Assembly: GCA_049511415.1 (NCBI GenBank)
Contig: JBEKYC010000070.1
Location: forward strand, 1 to 36,154
Source of the DNA: Bog-159 sp049511415
GTDB taxonomy: Bacteria; Acidobacteriota; Terriglobia; Bryobacterales; Bryobacteraceae
DNA: 36,154 bases
Direction of reading: 5' to 3'
In this document: one piece after another, positions 9,163-17,387 of the stretch
Numbering within the stretch: the first letter of the stretch is position 1
How the letters are laid out: each line of letters opens with the position of its first letter
The notes under the pieces: model-generated
What the model was told of the DNA's origin: nothing
The model's database searches: none
The model's input: the letters and a program-made list of their open reading frames with translations, nothing else
Translations under genes and position numbers: made by a program

Positions 9163-9972
9163 ATGAAAATCCTGATTCTGCTTTGCGCGATCTCTTTCCT
9201 GGCGTCCGCCCAAGCGCCAGTGCCCCTGGAGGCCACTCGCGGGAAGACCGTCATGCTGTTCACCCCCCACCCGGACGACGACACTTTCTGCTGCGCCGGT
9301 ACACTTTACAAACTGGCCCGAAACCAGAACACCATCCGCATTGTCATCTACACTAACGACGACAAAGGTTCCTACGATCCCGAGATGACCAGCGAACGCT
9401 TGGCCCGTATCCGCACCCACGAGGAAGAGGAAGCGTGCCGCATTATCGGTATTTCCAAGGAGAGCATCGTCTGGCTGCAGTATCACGACGGCATGTTGGA
9501 GTACGCCAACCCGCGCGATCTGGTGGAGCAGGTGACCGGGCTAATCCGCAAATACCGGCCCGACATTGTGCTTAGCGTGGACCCCGGCTCTGAGCATGTC
9601 CGCTGGCACAAGACCGACCATCGGATGGCGGCCAACAATACTATCGACGCCATACGCGCGGCCGATTGGCCTCTGTATTTCCCCAACCAGCGGCTGCACG
9701 AAGGACTGGAGCCGTGGCACGTGCCCGAGGAATACTATTACTACGCGGGTAACGACGCCAATTACTTCGTGAACATTGATGATGTAGCTGAAATCAAGCT
9801 GAATGCGGCGGCGGCCCACGTGAGCCAATTTCCACCGGCGATCTCGCACTACCGTCCCGATTGGGACCCCGCTGCGCTTGAGACGTTGAAAGCCGACTTA
9901 CGGCAAACGGGCAAAAAGGACAACCATTACGTCGAGTCGTTTCGGAGGGCGACGGGTTTCAACGAAGAGTAA
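9163..9972 (+). CDS. Secreted PIG-L/LmbE-family deacetylase
   Basis: From ATG 9163 the product is 269 residues with a cleavable Sec signal (MKILILLCAISFLASAQA). An upstream in-frame start at 9055 would bury this signal, so it was rejected. The zinc-binding motif of the family, PHPDDD, is at residues 35-40, and the second metal/active-site motif, HKTDH, is at 149-153. Family members remove N-acetyl groups from sugars (GlcNAc-PI, mycothiol and bacillithiol precursors, glycopeptides). With a signal peptide this one acts in the periplasm or outside, probably on amino-sugar glycans. Neighbours do not define the substrate. Length is normal for the family. Confidence 0.9.
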   Translation: MKILILLCAISFLASAQAPVPLEATRGKTVMLFTPHPDDDTFCCAGTLYKLARNQNTIRIVIYTNDDKGSYDPEMTSERLARIRTHEEEEACRIIGISKESIVWLQYHDGMLEYANPRDLVEQVTGLIRKYRPDIVLSVDPGSEHVRWHKTDHRMAANNTIDAIRAADWPLYFPNQRLHEGLEPWHVPEEYYYYAGNDANYFVNIDDVAEIKLNAAAAHVSQFPPAISHYRPDWDPAALETLKADLRQTGKKDNHYVESFRRATGFNEE

Positions 9973-10052
9973 CCTTCGCGCTTGCGGACCGGCAGCGGCC
10001 GCGCGCTCTGGTTACGGCCATTTTCCCCGCATCCCGGCGCTCGGGTCGCCGT

Positions 10053-10076
10053 CTTGCGCGAAAAACGCGATTTTCA
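10053..10076 (+). repeat. Copy 1 of a palindromic intergenic motif
   Basis: The sequence CTTGCGCGAAAAACGCGATT and the bases after it nearly match 12274-12298 (CTTGCGTGAAAAACGCGATT...). The core is a near-palindrome of A-run, CGCG centre and T-run. It lies in the short gap between the convergent PIG-L gene and the secreted unknown gene, where it could fold as a small hairpin followed by Ts and act as a weak terminator. Confidence 0.5.
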
Positions 10077-10084
10077 AAGCTGTG

Positions 10085-11179
10085 TCACTGTTCACGTCCA
10101 TTGGATGAAACAGGCGGTACGCAGATAACACCTTGGTTGACCGGCCCGTTCACATAAACCGGTGCATTTGTGGCCAGCCAGAGACCAACGGCCGTCGTGG
10201 TGTTTGGCACGGTCTCGGGCACGACAGCCGGCGTATCGCGAGGATACGGGTCCTCATAATTGTCGACCGACCATTGTGAAGGGATTGCCAAATACTGAGT
10301 CAGTAGGCTGACAAACGTCTGCGTGTCCGTACTGAAAGTATTGTTGGTGAATTGACGGAAAGTATCCGGCTGGCCTTCGGAGTTGGTGGGCCAGGGGTAA
10401 GGAGAAAGCAACATGGTAGTGCGCAAATGGTGTTCATTGCCCCATTGGATGGCCTGCACAATGAACTTCTGGTAACCAGGGCCGCTTCCACCAGTCAGAA
10501 AGAAGTTGGGCGGAACATCGAACGCGATGGCTTTGCCATAGAGCGCCTCACCGCGCTCGAGCGCGTAGTAGGGGTTGGTAGCAAAGACGTGATCTCCCAG
10601 TTTTGGTTCATTCGAATCATTCGGGCCCACGATCGGAGCGACGGTTTCGATACCAGCACTCCGGGCCGCGTCCACGTACTCCCCCCAAACCCGCAGGTCC
10701 TCCTCCAATTGTCCCGGAGGGGCGGCATCCGACGGTGTGTCCACATTAGCTTCCGAAGGATGTAGACCGTTTTGTATGTAGACGGCCTGATAGTAACCGT
10801 AGCTCGGCGGAAGCGTGAAGTAATTCCAGCCGACCTGCCCAAGTTCAGCTTGGCCGGGTCCGGTTCCGGCGAACACGCTCTCGATGTTTTGAATGATGGC
10901 CGGTGGCTGTTCGGCTGCGGCAACGGCAGTGGCATGCTGGTAGAGACCCACATGGCCGGTTTGGAGAAGCTCGGTGAACTGGTCGCCGTTTTGGAGGCCA
11001 TCAAAACCACCCGTCCCGCCGACGAAAATGTATATACCCAGATTCGCGCAGGCGGCGCTTCCTTCCAAGTCAGCGGCTCGGTTGCCCTGCGACGCGGCAT
11101 AGGCGCCCGGGATCGCCACGGCGATAGCCGCAACCAACGCCAAATGCCAGTAAGAATGCTGAACAGAAGTTTTGGGCAT
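10085..11179 (-). CDS. Secreted protein of unknown function
   Basis: A 364-residue product is read from ATG 11179, preceded by GGGGAGGG eight or so bases upstream. A longer frame to 11251 lacks a site and hides the signal peptide. The N-terminus has a Sec signal (hydrophobic HLALVAAIAVAIPGAYA). The mature part is rich in Tyr, Trp, Pro and Asn, with segments such as VGWNYFTLPPSYGYYQ, a WGNEHHLRTTMLLSPYPW-like strand and VDNYEDPYPRD. This layout, with repeated strand-helix units ending in acidic/aromatic loops, recalls a TIM-barrel carbohydrate-active protein, but no family signature was recognised. No function is assigned. Confidence 0.8.
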   Translation of the reverse strand: MPKTSVQHSYWHLALVAAIAVAIPGAYAASQGNRAADLEGSAACANLGIYIFVGGTGGFDGLQNGDQFTELLQTGHVGLYQHATAVAAAEQPPAIIQNIESVFAGTGPGQAELGQVGWNYFTLPPSYGYYQAVYIQNGLHPSEANVDTPSDAAPPGQLEEDLRVWGEYVDAARSAGIETVAPIVGPNDSNEPKLGDHVFATNPYYALERGEALYGKAIAFDVPPNFFLTGGSGPGYQKFIVQAIQWGNEHHLRTTMLLSPYPWPTNSEGQPDTFRQFTNNTFSTDTQTFVSLLTQYLAIPSQWSVDNYEDPYPRDTPAVVPETVPNTTTAVGLWLATNAPVYVNGPVNQGVICVPPVSSNGREQ

Positions 11180-11553
11180 GATTTTCCCTCCCCATGCTAC
11201 GATCTCAAACCCCGCATGACGGTGAATGTTGTAAGCCACAAGCGAGCACACGCGCTAATCCGCCTCCGCCCAGGATTGCAGTCGGCCATCGGGAAGTTGA
11301 TCCGAAACGGGTTCTGAGAGATCACTCAACCGTGGGCGTGCTCCCCAACACGCCAGACTCGGCAAGCTCTCATAGCCCGGCCCGCGCCTTCCCTTGAGCA
11401 CCCCCGAAGTCCTCCGAAACGTGAATTTCCTGGTACCCCTTTCACCTGTGCCCTTTTGTGCCCTGGACGTTCCACCCATCGACTATTTCGTCAGCCTGAA
11501 CGGAGAACGCGGCGGACCGATGATAGAATAGTGACCCGGAGGACAGATCGCAC
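11180..11553. other. Intergenic gap between divergent genes
   Basis: 374 bases upstream of both the secreted unknown gene (-) and the VOC gene (+). It holds the 32-bp repeat copy at 11433-11464 and a GGAGGA ribosome-binding site for the VOC gene around 11537-11542. Nothing else was recognised. Confidence 0.5.
11433..11464 (+). repeat. 32-bp dispersed repeat, copy upstream of the VOC gene
   Basis: GTACCCCTTTCACCTGTGCC continues to TTTTGTGCCCT. It matches 12299-12330 at 30 of 32 positions in the same orientation and contains an internal TGTGCCC doublet. The two copies lie on either side of the VOC gene, about 870 bp apart. Confidence 0.75.
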
Positions 11554-12072
11554 ATGCCCCAGAAAATCGACCCGTTGAACAAGAAGAATTATACGGCCGT
11601 CACCGCGGCTTTATGCGTCTCGGACGTTAAGGCGGCCGCGGCGTTTTATCAGAAGGCTTTCGGATTCGAGAAGCGCGGCATGATGAACGGACCGGACGGC
11701 AAGCCGGTACACGCCGAACTGGCGATACGCGGCACGGTCCTGATGCTGGGTCCGGAGATGCCGCAGATGGGTGCGCGCAGCGCGAAGAGCCTGGGAGCTT
11801 CGCCCACGACTCTATACCTGCTCGTGGATAATGTCGATAAAGTCTTTGCGAAGGCGGTAAAGCTCGGCGCCACTCCGCAAGGGCTGGTGGCGGACATGTT
11901 TTGGGGCGACCGATGCGGACGCCTGGTCGATCCGGAGGGTTATTCGTGGTATGTGGCGACGCACATCGCCAACCCGACGCCGGCGGAGATGAAGAAGCAG
12001 ATGATCGAGGACATGAAGAAGTGGCAGGCGCAAGCGGCGCAGGGGCAGCCTGACGCTGCAGCCGGCCAATGA
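11554..12072 (+). CDS. VOC superfamily (glyoxalase/PhnB-like) protein
   Basis: A 172-residue soluble protein with one vicinal-oxygen-chelate domain (about residues 14-145). ATG 11554 is preceded by GGAGGA at a good distance. The first beta-alpha-beta-beta-beta unit reads LCVSDVKAAAAFYQKAFGFEKRG, and the second carries DNVDKVFAKAVKLGATPQG and ends with FWGDRCGRLVDPEGYSWYVATH, the typical PhnB/YdcJ-like closing strand. The C-terminal 30 residues are a charged helix plus an Ala/Gln tail. Family members are metal enzymes (lyases, dioxygenases) or drug-binding proteins; the exact activity is unknown. It stands alone between two copies of a direct repeat. Confidence 0.9.
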   Translation: MPQKIDPLNKKNYTAVTAALCVSDVKAAAAFYQKAFGFEKRGMMNGPDGKPVHAELAIRGTVLMLGPEMPQMGARSAKSLGASPTTLYLLVDNVDKVFAKAVKLGATPQGLVADMFWGDRCGRLVDPEGYSWYVATHIANPTPAEMKKQMIEDMKKWQAQAAQGQPDAAAGQ

Positions 12073-12393
12073 CCGGCGCCTTACGGATTTTTCGAGGAAG
12101 TTCTCGACGAACATCACGTCGCTGCCGGATGACTCGCGCTGGGGGAGGGATATCCGAGCCTGCGAGCGGTCGGTAGTGAAGGGATTGATAACGGCCTCAC
12201 TGTCAGCTTCCCTGAACGCGAACGGGAACATCGTCGTGCGCGTGTGGACCATTGGAGTTTGAGGCTGCCCTTCCTTGCGTGAAAAACGCGATTTTTCAGT
12301 ACCCCTTTACCCTGTGCCCTTTTGTGCCCTTGACGCGCGCTACGCGACCTTGGCATCCGGCCGCCGGTCGAGACATAGCACCCGCCGGTTCCT
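12073..12393. other. Gap downstream of the VOC gene with an orphan open frame and a repeat
   Basis: About 320 bases. The left half holds a plus-strand open frame without a start codon, ending at TGA 12260-12262, that reads protein-like (SRWGRDIRACERSVVKGL then NANGNIVVRVWTIGV). It may be the tail of a lost gene. The right half holds the composite repeat at 12274-12330. Confidence 0.35.
12274..12330 (+). repeat. Composite repeat: palindromic motif plus 32-bp repeat
   Basis: Bases 12274-12298 match the motif at 10053 (CTTGCGTGAAAAACGCGATT then TTTCA), and 12299-12330 match the repeat at 11433 with two mismatches. The two parts, separate elsewhere in the window, are joined here. This suggests that they are modules of one longer intergenic repeat. 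Confidence 0.7.
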
Positions 12394-12960
12394 TTAGGGA
12401 ATCATGGCGGATTGAATTAGTACATTAAAGCGCTCCTGAAATGCGGGCAGTTGCGCCTCGGGAACCCGGCCGTCGAAATACACATGGGTTTTCCCTGAGT
12501 AAACCCAAGTGTGATACTCGGCCTTTCTCTGGCCGACGTTTACGTAGTCGGCGACCACGCTTATACCTTGATTCGTGCCAACTGTAAGATGCTGCACGCT
12601 GTCAGACCGAAGTCTATAGTCTTGAAAGCTATTGCGCTGCAGAAGCTTGACATCGAGCCGCCGCTCAAGCAGGCCGGGGATATCTCCAGGCTCGTTATGC
12701 TGCGTCTTCATCCAAACGGTGGCAAACGCCCCGGTCTCGGAGTCCCTCAGCAGGACGCTGTGACCACCGAAGTCGGCGTGCCCTTCGCTCACGAAAGCCC
12801 AGCCGGCCGGCAAGGTGAATTCGACACCGGTGCGGTTGTGATGATAGACGCCGTTTTCGAGAGTGCTCTGGCGGATGTTCGCTTGAGTTTGAGCGCTTAG
12901 GGGGATAGCAGATCCAACCAGCAGAGGCAAAGTGGCAGAGGCGATGAGTAGTCGAACCAT
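12394..12960 (-). CDS. Small exported protein of unknown function
   Basis: 188 residues from ATG 12960, with AGAGAAG just upstream. It has a Sec signal peptide (RLLIASATLPLLVGSAIPLSAQ). The mature part begins YHHNRTGVEFTLPAGWAFVSEG, a pattern seen in PsbP-like and other small periplasmic or lipoprotein-like domains with a GxxFxLPxGW strand. It ends with an amphipathic FQERFNVLIQSAMI helix. No catalytic motif is visible. A role as a periplasmic binding or stress protein is possible but not shown. Confidence 0.82.
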   Translation of the reverse strand: MVRLLIASATLPLLVGSAIPLSAQTQANIRQSTLENGVYHHNRTGVEFTLPAGWAFVSEGHADFGGHSVLLRDSETGAFATVWMKTQHNEPGDIPGLLERRLDVKLLQRNSFQDYRLRSDSVQHLTVGTNQGISVVADYVNVGQRKAEYHTWVYSGKTHVYFDGRVPEAQLPAFQERFNVLIQSAMIP

Positions 12961-13390
12961 GGCTTCTCTTATTGGTCACGATTATAGCGTGATTCTGGCC
13001 CAAGACGACCGGGTGGCGAGTACCGCCGAATGACGGCCTTCGTGATGACGCGGCCGCCGTCACGGTGACGCTCGGTCCGAACCGTCCGCTGGTGAACACG
13101 GCTTCGAACGGCGCGCGGCTTTCTGGCCTGACTCGGATTCTTCCGAAATCACTCGCCGAGTCCACCAGACCATTGATGATGAATAACCAGGCGAACCGCG
13201 CTGCGGAACGCTGCCAACCCCGGCAGGCGCCGCATCCCAGCGCCCATCCATTGTGCACTCCGCCACATTCCGGCGCGTCGCTCCGTGATACGCCTATTTG
13301 TCCAGGATCGCGTCTGTCAGCGCGGATTTCGTGCAACATGAACTTGGGTTTAAGCCCCATAGTCGCGCAGTTCCGGTGCCGGGGGGCGGC
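12961..13390. other. Gap with no supported gene
   Basis: 430 bases upstream of the small exported protein gene and downstream of the ABC operon. Frames on both strands are low-complexity Arg/Ala/Pro readings without ribosome-binding sites. No repeat, hairpin or promoter was recognised. Confidence 0.4.
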
Positions 13391-14458
13391 TCATCGCAGC
13401 AGATTCAGGCCGTGGATCGCCGGATCGGGCGATTCGTCGTACTGCAGGCGGATTTCCCGCCAGGCTTGCCGCCGTGCGCCGCGGCTCCGCCAGAAACCCG
13501 CCAGCAGCACGATCGCCACACCCATGAAGAGGATCGGGTTGTATAGGCAGGCGAGCAGGATGGCGTTGGCCAGCGGCAGTATCAGGGCCAGCAGGCCGAA
13601 TAATCGCAGCGCCACCATCCACATGGGTTGCTTTCCCGGCAGGTAGGAACATGTGAAGGGGAGTTTTTCCCAGGACGCGAAGATCGCTTCGTAACAACAC
13701 AAGCCAAACAACCCGCACAGCACCGATTCGCTAACCGCTCGCCAGCCGAGCAGCCGGACTTCCAGCGGAAACGGGACCGCGAGCAGCGCCAGCGCACCGA
13801 AAAAAAGCACGAAGCGGTCGACAGCCAGCAGCCATGGCAGGCGTCCTTCGCCTTCGGTGATGCGGAACTGCCAATTGGCGCGAAGCTCTACCGGGACCGA
13901 AAAGAGATGCCGCAGCCCAGCCAGGAGGAACATGACCAACGTAACGTGCGCGTAGACGAAACGCGCCGCCACCAACCGGGCCGGGTCTACCAGATTCAAC
14001 ATGCCGATTATCCCGCTCAGCAGGACCGCCAGCCCAAAGCCGCTGTAACCCATCAGGATCATGCGATGAGGACCGTTGCTGGCGAATCCTTTCGCCAGGA
14101 AGACGACTACTGCCTGCTGGCGCGGGTCGGGGAGCAGCCAGTCGAGGATGGCGCCGCGCCAGTGCCGCTCTTTCCTTACGGTGCTCAATCCTTCCATGGT
14201 CAGCGCGCGATGCCGCCGGTAACTCACGGTGTAGGCGGCCAGCACCAGGATCACCGCGGCCGCCAATCCCAAGAGCGCTTCGCGGGCCAGCGTGTGCATC
14301 TCGGGAGCGAGATCGCCCGACAACGCCTGGCAAAGCCCCAGGAACCAGACCGGCGGCAGCCACGTGGCGAGATTCGGACGGAGCACCGCGTTGGCAAGGG
14401 GTGGCCCGATGGAGAAACTCAGGACGAGCAGCGCCAGCGAGCCACCGCCAGGAGTCCC
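13391..14458 (-). CDS. Polytopic membrane protein, C-terminal half after a frameshift
   Basis: This is the continuation of the gene that starts at 15087, in the -1 frame. From about 14458 it reads LALLVLSFSIGPPLANAVL, then several hydrophobic helices (FGLAVLLSGIIGML, LVMFLLAGLRHLF, VLFFGALALLAVPF, VLCGLFGLCCYEAIF, LLALILPLANAILLACLY), and ends with a basic/polar tail at TGA 13391. Two soluble stretches separate the helices. With the N-terminal half the protein would be about 565 residues with a dozen or so membrane segments. It resembles large ABC-2-like membrane partners that follow ABC ATPases in acidobacterial operons, but no family motif was named with certainty. Confidence 0.7.
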   Translation of the reverse strand, partial: GTPGGGSLALLVLSFSIGPPLANAVLRPNLATWLPPVWFLGLCQALSGDLAPEMHTLAREALLGLAAAVILVLAAYTVSYRRHRALTMEGLSTVRKERHWRGAILDWLLPDPRQQAVVVFLAKGFASNGPHRMILMGYSGFGLAVLLSGIIGMLNLVDPARLVAARFVYAHVTLVMFLLAGLRHLFSVPVELRANWQFRITEGEGRLPWLLAVDRFVLFFGALALLAVPFPLEVRLLGWRAVSESVLCGLFGLCCYEAIFASWEKLPFTCSYLPGKQPMWMVALRLFGLLALILPLANAILLACLYNPILFMGVAIVLLAGFWRSRGARRQAWREIRLQYDESPDPAIHGLNLLR

Positions 14459-15087
14459 TGAGCGGTACCGGCGATTCGCGCAAATCGGGCCGGCCGCACG
14501 AGATTCAGCAGGATTCCCTGGACGGCCACCAGCCCGAAGAGGGTGAAATAGCAGGCCGCCACCAACGCTGTGCCGGTGGCGGCCACGCGCCCCCCGAGCG
14601 ATGCTGCGAGCGCCCATCGGCCCCCCGACAGCGCCGGAAATCCGAGGCTGGGCAGAAGACTCAGCACTACCACGGCAGCAGTCGCGACCGTAATCACGGC
14701 GAGTAATTTCGCCGCGAAAAGCTGGCGGGCTCGCACCGGCAGCCAGCCGATCGCGCGGTAGTCACCGAGCCCCGGAAATAGCGACTGCCATTCGATGGAC
14801 GTCAACAGTCCGATAGCCGACATCAGCATAACGATGAGCCAGAGTTCGTCGGCACGGAGTGCCTGACGGTACGGACCTGGCAGCGTCAGGGCGGAGAGGT
14901 GGGTGTTCTTGTCTTTGAGCGGCCCGGTAAAGAAGGGAAACCAGATGAGAAACATGGAACTCGACGCGATCAGCGCCGCCGCGGTCTGCCCGGGCGAGGT
15001 GACCAGATCGCTATCGAAGAAGCGGAGGAGGAAATGGCGCAGGAGTTCGAGGGTGGGCGAGTGGGTTTCGGAGAGCCAGTCCTGCAT
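14419..15087 (-). CDS. Polytopic membrane protein, N-terminal half (frameshifted gene)
   Basis: The start is ATG 15087, five bases after the stop of the upstream permease, with a GAGGAG site inside that gene's end, so it is part of the same operon. The first half reads MQDWLSETHSPTLELLRHF, a hydrophobic helix around ALIASSSMFLIWFPFF, then WLIVMLMSAIGLLTS and YRAIGWLPVRARQLFAAKLLAV, a loop-helix pattern seen in ABC-2-type export permeases. A sensible reading stops at about AGTAQGLL (near 14450); the frame then runs into a short nonsense tail and TGA 14419, while the other frame continues the membrane protein. Likely partner of the ATPase upstream. Confidence 0.72.
   Translation of the reverse strand: MQDWLSETHSPTLELLRHFLLRFFDSDLVTSPGQTAAALIASSSMFLIWFPFFTGPLKDKNTHLSALTLPGPYRQALRADELWLIVMLMSAIGLLTSIEWQSLFPGLGDYRAIGWLPVRARQLFAAKLLAVITVATAAVVVLSLLPSLGFPALSGGRWALAASLGGRVAATGTALVAACYFTLFGLVAVQGILLNLVRPARFARIAGTAQGLLAVARWRCSS
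14430..14458 (-). other. Frameshift site in the membrane protein gene
   Basis: Reading changes from ...IAGTAQGLL to LALLVLSFSI across these bases. The gene length 13391-15087 is 1697 nt, two more than a multiple of three. The site is G/C-rich (CTGGCGGTGGCTCGCTGGCG), a typical place for an indel or an assembly error. Confidence 0.65.
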
Positions 15088-15092
15088 GCCGG

Positions 15093-17387
15093 TTACTCCT
15101 CGCGCAGCGCCACCATCGGGTCGATACGCATCGACTGGAGCGCCGGCACATAACACGCCGCGAGCGCCAGGCAGGCCAGCAGGATGGGCGCGCCGAACAG
15201 CACCAGCGGGTCCGACGCGCTGCCCGCGGTTACTTTACCGACGCTCGCGTTCATGAAAGCCAGTGCCCGCGATCCGGTCCACGCCCCGGCCATCCCCAAG
15301 GCGGTTCCCACCGTGACCAGCAGCAGTCCCTCGCGCATCACTAGCCCGAGCACGTTGCCGCGCCGCGCACCCAGCGCCACGCGAATACCGATCTCGCGGG
15401 TTCGCTGCGCCACCGAATAAGCCGTCATGCCCGCGAGCCCGACCGCGGAAAGGATCAACCCGAAAATGCCGATCGCGCGATACGTCCACGACGCCGACCG
15501 CAGCGGCGCCATAAACTGATCGACCTGGTCGTCCATGGAGCGCATGTGGAAAGGCTTGATGCCGGCCCCGAGAGCGGCGATTTCGCGGCGCACCGCCTCG
15601 AGGCCGTCCGAACCAGGCTCGGCGCGAACCATGAGTGTGATGCCTTGGGCGGGCGGCGTAGCGTAATCCGCACGCCGGAGCGGAAAGTAGACTACCGGAT
15701 GCGGCTTTTGGGCAATCAGGTCTTCGGCCACGTCGCCGGCCACGCCCACTACTACGAACGTGCGCCCGCGGCTTCCGGGAACGCCCTGGCGATAATCGAA
15801 GCTGCCCGGCAGCACTCCGTCGACGGCGATCCGGTCGCTGCCGATCTCGATCTGCTGGCCCAACAAAGAACTTCCCCGGGCGAATTCGCGCACCAATTCC
15901 TGGCTGACGATCACCGCGGGCGTCTGGTTGACTTCGTCTTCCCGGCGGAAGCCGTGGCCCTGGAGAATCGCAATCCCGGCGGTGTCGAAATAATCTTTGC
16001 CGACGACGTGACGGTTCGCGGAGACCACCTCGCGTGCGCCCGGGCCGGGTATGGAAACGCCCATCCGCGGGCTGCCGATCGAGACCGGCACGGTTTCCGT
16101 GAGGCAGGCCGCGCCGATCGAACGGAGACCCTGGACGCGATCCAGCAGTTTGTCGAAGAATGCCGCCGTCTGGCCCGGAGTGTAGCCGTCGCGAACCGGG
16201 TCGAGCGAGACCAGGTAGAGGTTGCTCGGATGGAAGCCCTGCTGAATCCCCAAGGTGGTCTGAATGCCCACCGACAGCAGCCCCAGGATCACAAGCAAGG
16301 TAAGCGAGCCGGCGAATTGCGCGACCATCAGCACATTGCGCACTCTCCAGCGGCGCGCGGGGCGAATGCCGGAAGCGAGGTCGACTTTGGCCGCCTGCCA
16401 GGCTGGCACGAGGCCGAAGACCAGGGCCGTGAAACCGGTGAACGCGACGGCGCCAAGCAGCACGCGCCAGTCCGGGGAGAAATCGAACGTGACGGGAATG
16501 AGCAGTGGCATTTTCACTCCCCCCAGCATGTGCACCAACCAGATCGAGAGCAGAATCCCAGGCACGGCCGCGCCCAGGGCTACCAGCATGCTCTCGGTGA
16601 GGAGTTGGCGTACGATGCGGGCGCGGCTGGCGCCCAGTGCGAGACGCACGGCAATCTCCTTGCGCCGTCCTGCCGCTCGCGCGAGCATCATATTGGCCAC
16701 GTTGGCGCAGGCGATGAGCATCACCAGGGCCGACATGAGAATGAAAAACGACGTGAAGAAGGGCAGATCCTGCCGGCGGAGCGGGATGAGCTTGCCGCCA
16801 TCCACGAGCGTTACGCGGCGGCCCGGTTTGTCGCGATCCGGGTCGCCCGAATCGCGTTCGATCTGCCGCGCGGTAGCGTCGAGAGCGGCTTCCGCGGCGC
16901 CCACGGTGACGCCTGCCTTCAGGCGGCCCTCGATGCGAAAGATGGCGCGGTCCCGGCGCTCCAGCGTGTTGCCGGCAAGTTCCGGGGCGACCTGGCCGCC
17001 GGCTGAAAGCGGCGACCAGAGATCGGCCGCGAACAGCACCGGCGATGCGCCCAGGAATTCCTTGGGGCCCACCGCGACGATGGTGGCCGGCTGACCATTC
17101 ACCCGCAGGGTGCGGCCGATGGCTGCGGGATCGGAAGCCAGCCGCTCTTTCCAGAAGCGATCGCTCACCACCACCGGGACCGTTCCGCCGGACTGATCGT
17201 CCTCCGGGAAGCGGCCGATCGCCGGATGCACGCCCAGGGTGGCGAAGTAAGAGGGCGTTACGAGCTGGCCCCATTCGCGCGCGGCGTGCTCGCCCAGCGT
17301 GACTGCGAACGGCACCGCAGCGATGTAGGCCAGGGTGAAAGAAAACAGGTCGTCGCGGATGCGATAGCGGCGGTAATCCGGGAAAGA
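15093..17387 (-). CDS. ADOP/MacB-type permease body (continues the ATPase fusion after a frameshift)
   Basis: Open from about 17387 (TCT TTC CCG GAT TAC) to TAA 15093, about 764 residues. It begins FPDYRRYRIRDDLFSFTLAY and carries the periplasmic MacB_PCD-like domain (AREWGQLVTPSYFATLGVHP, VVVSDRFWKERL, RTLRVNGQPATIVAV). A four-helix FtsX domain follows (FFILMSALVMLIACANVANMMLARAAGRRKEI), then a second periplasmic domain and a second FtsX domain (IRVALGARRGNVLGLVMREGLLL). The duplicated layout and ending with VPALQSMRIDPMVALREE are hallmarks of the acidobacterial duplicated orphan permease (ADOP) family. The missing N-terminal part lies in the previous frame, fused to an ATPase. Probable role: mechanotransmission-type ABC function or macrolide-like/peptide efflux; the substrate is unknown. 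Confidence 0.88.
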   Translation of the reverse strand, partial: SFPDYRRYRIRDDLFSFTLAYIAAVPFAVTLGEHAAREWGQLVTPSYFATLGVHPAIGRFPEDDQSGGTVPVVVSDRFWKERLASDPAAIGRTLRVNGQPATIVAVGPKEFLGASPVLFAADLWSPLSAGGQVAPELAGNTLERRDRAIFRIEGRLKAGVTVGAAEAALDATARQIERDSGDPDRDKPGRRVTLVDGGKLIPLRRQDLPFFTSFFILMSALVMLIACANVANMMLARAAGRRKEIAVRLALGASRARIVRQLLTESMLVALGAAVPGILLSIWLVHMLGGVKMPLLIPVTFDFSPDWRVLLGAVAFTGFTALVFGLVPAWQAAKVDLASGIRPARRWRVRNVLMVAQFAGSLTLLVILGLLSVGIQTTLGIQQGFHPSNLYLVSLDPVRDGYTPGQTAAFFDKLLDRVQGLRSIGAACLTETVPVSIGSPRMGVSIPGPGAREVVSANRHVVGKDYFDTAGIAILQGHGFRREDEVNQTPAVIVSQELVREFARGSSLLGQQIEIGSDRIAVDGVLPGSFDYRQGVPGSRGRTFVVVGVAGDVAEDLIAQKPHPVVYFPLRRADYATPPAQGITLMVRAEPGSDGLEAVRREIAALGAGIKPFHMRSMDDQVDQFMAPLRSASWTYRAIGIFGLILSAVGLAGMTAYSVAQRTREIGIRVALGARRGNVLGLVMREGLLLVTVGTALGMAGAWTGSRALAFMNASVGKVTAGSASDPLVLFGAPILLACLALAACYVPALQSMRIDPMVALREE

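Noticed and set aside
12066..12262. Protein-like open frame after the VOC gene ending at TGA 12260-12262
   Set aside because: No start codon or ribosome site; noted as a possible gene tail only.
15235..17274. 679-codon open frame on the minus strand inside the ADOP permease
   Set aside because: It is antiphase to a clear permease, Arg/Gly/His-rich with no motif; a GC-rich shadow frame.
17258..17387. Overlap of ATPase and permease frames as a programmed overlap of two separate genes
   Set aside because: The text after 17388 in the ATPase frame is nonsense, and the permease frame resumes exactly where the ADOP sequence breaks off, so a frameshift in one gene fits better.
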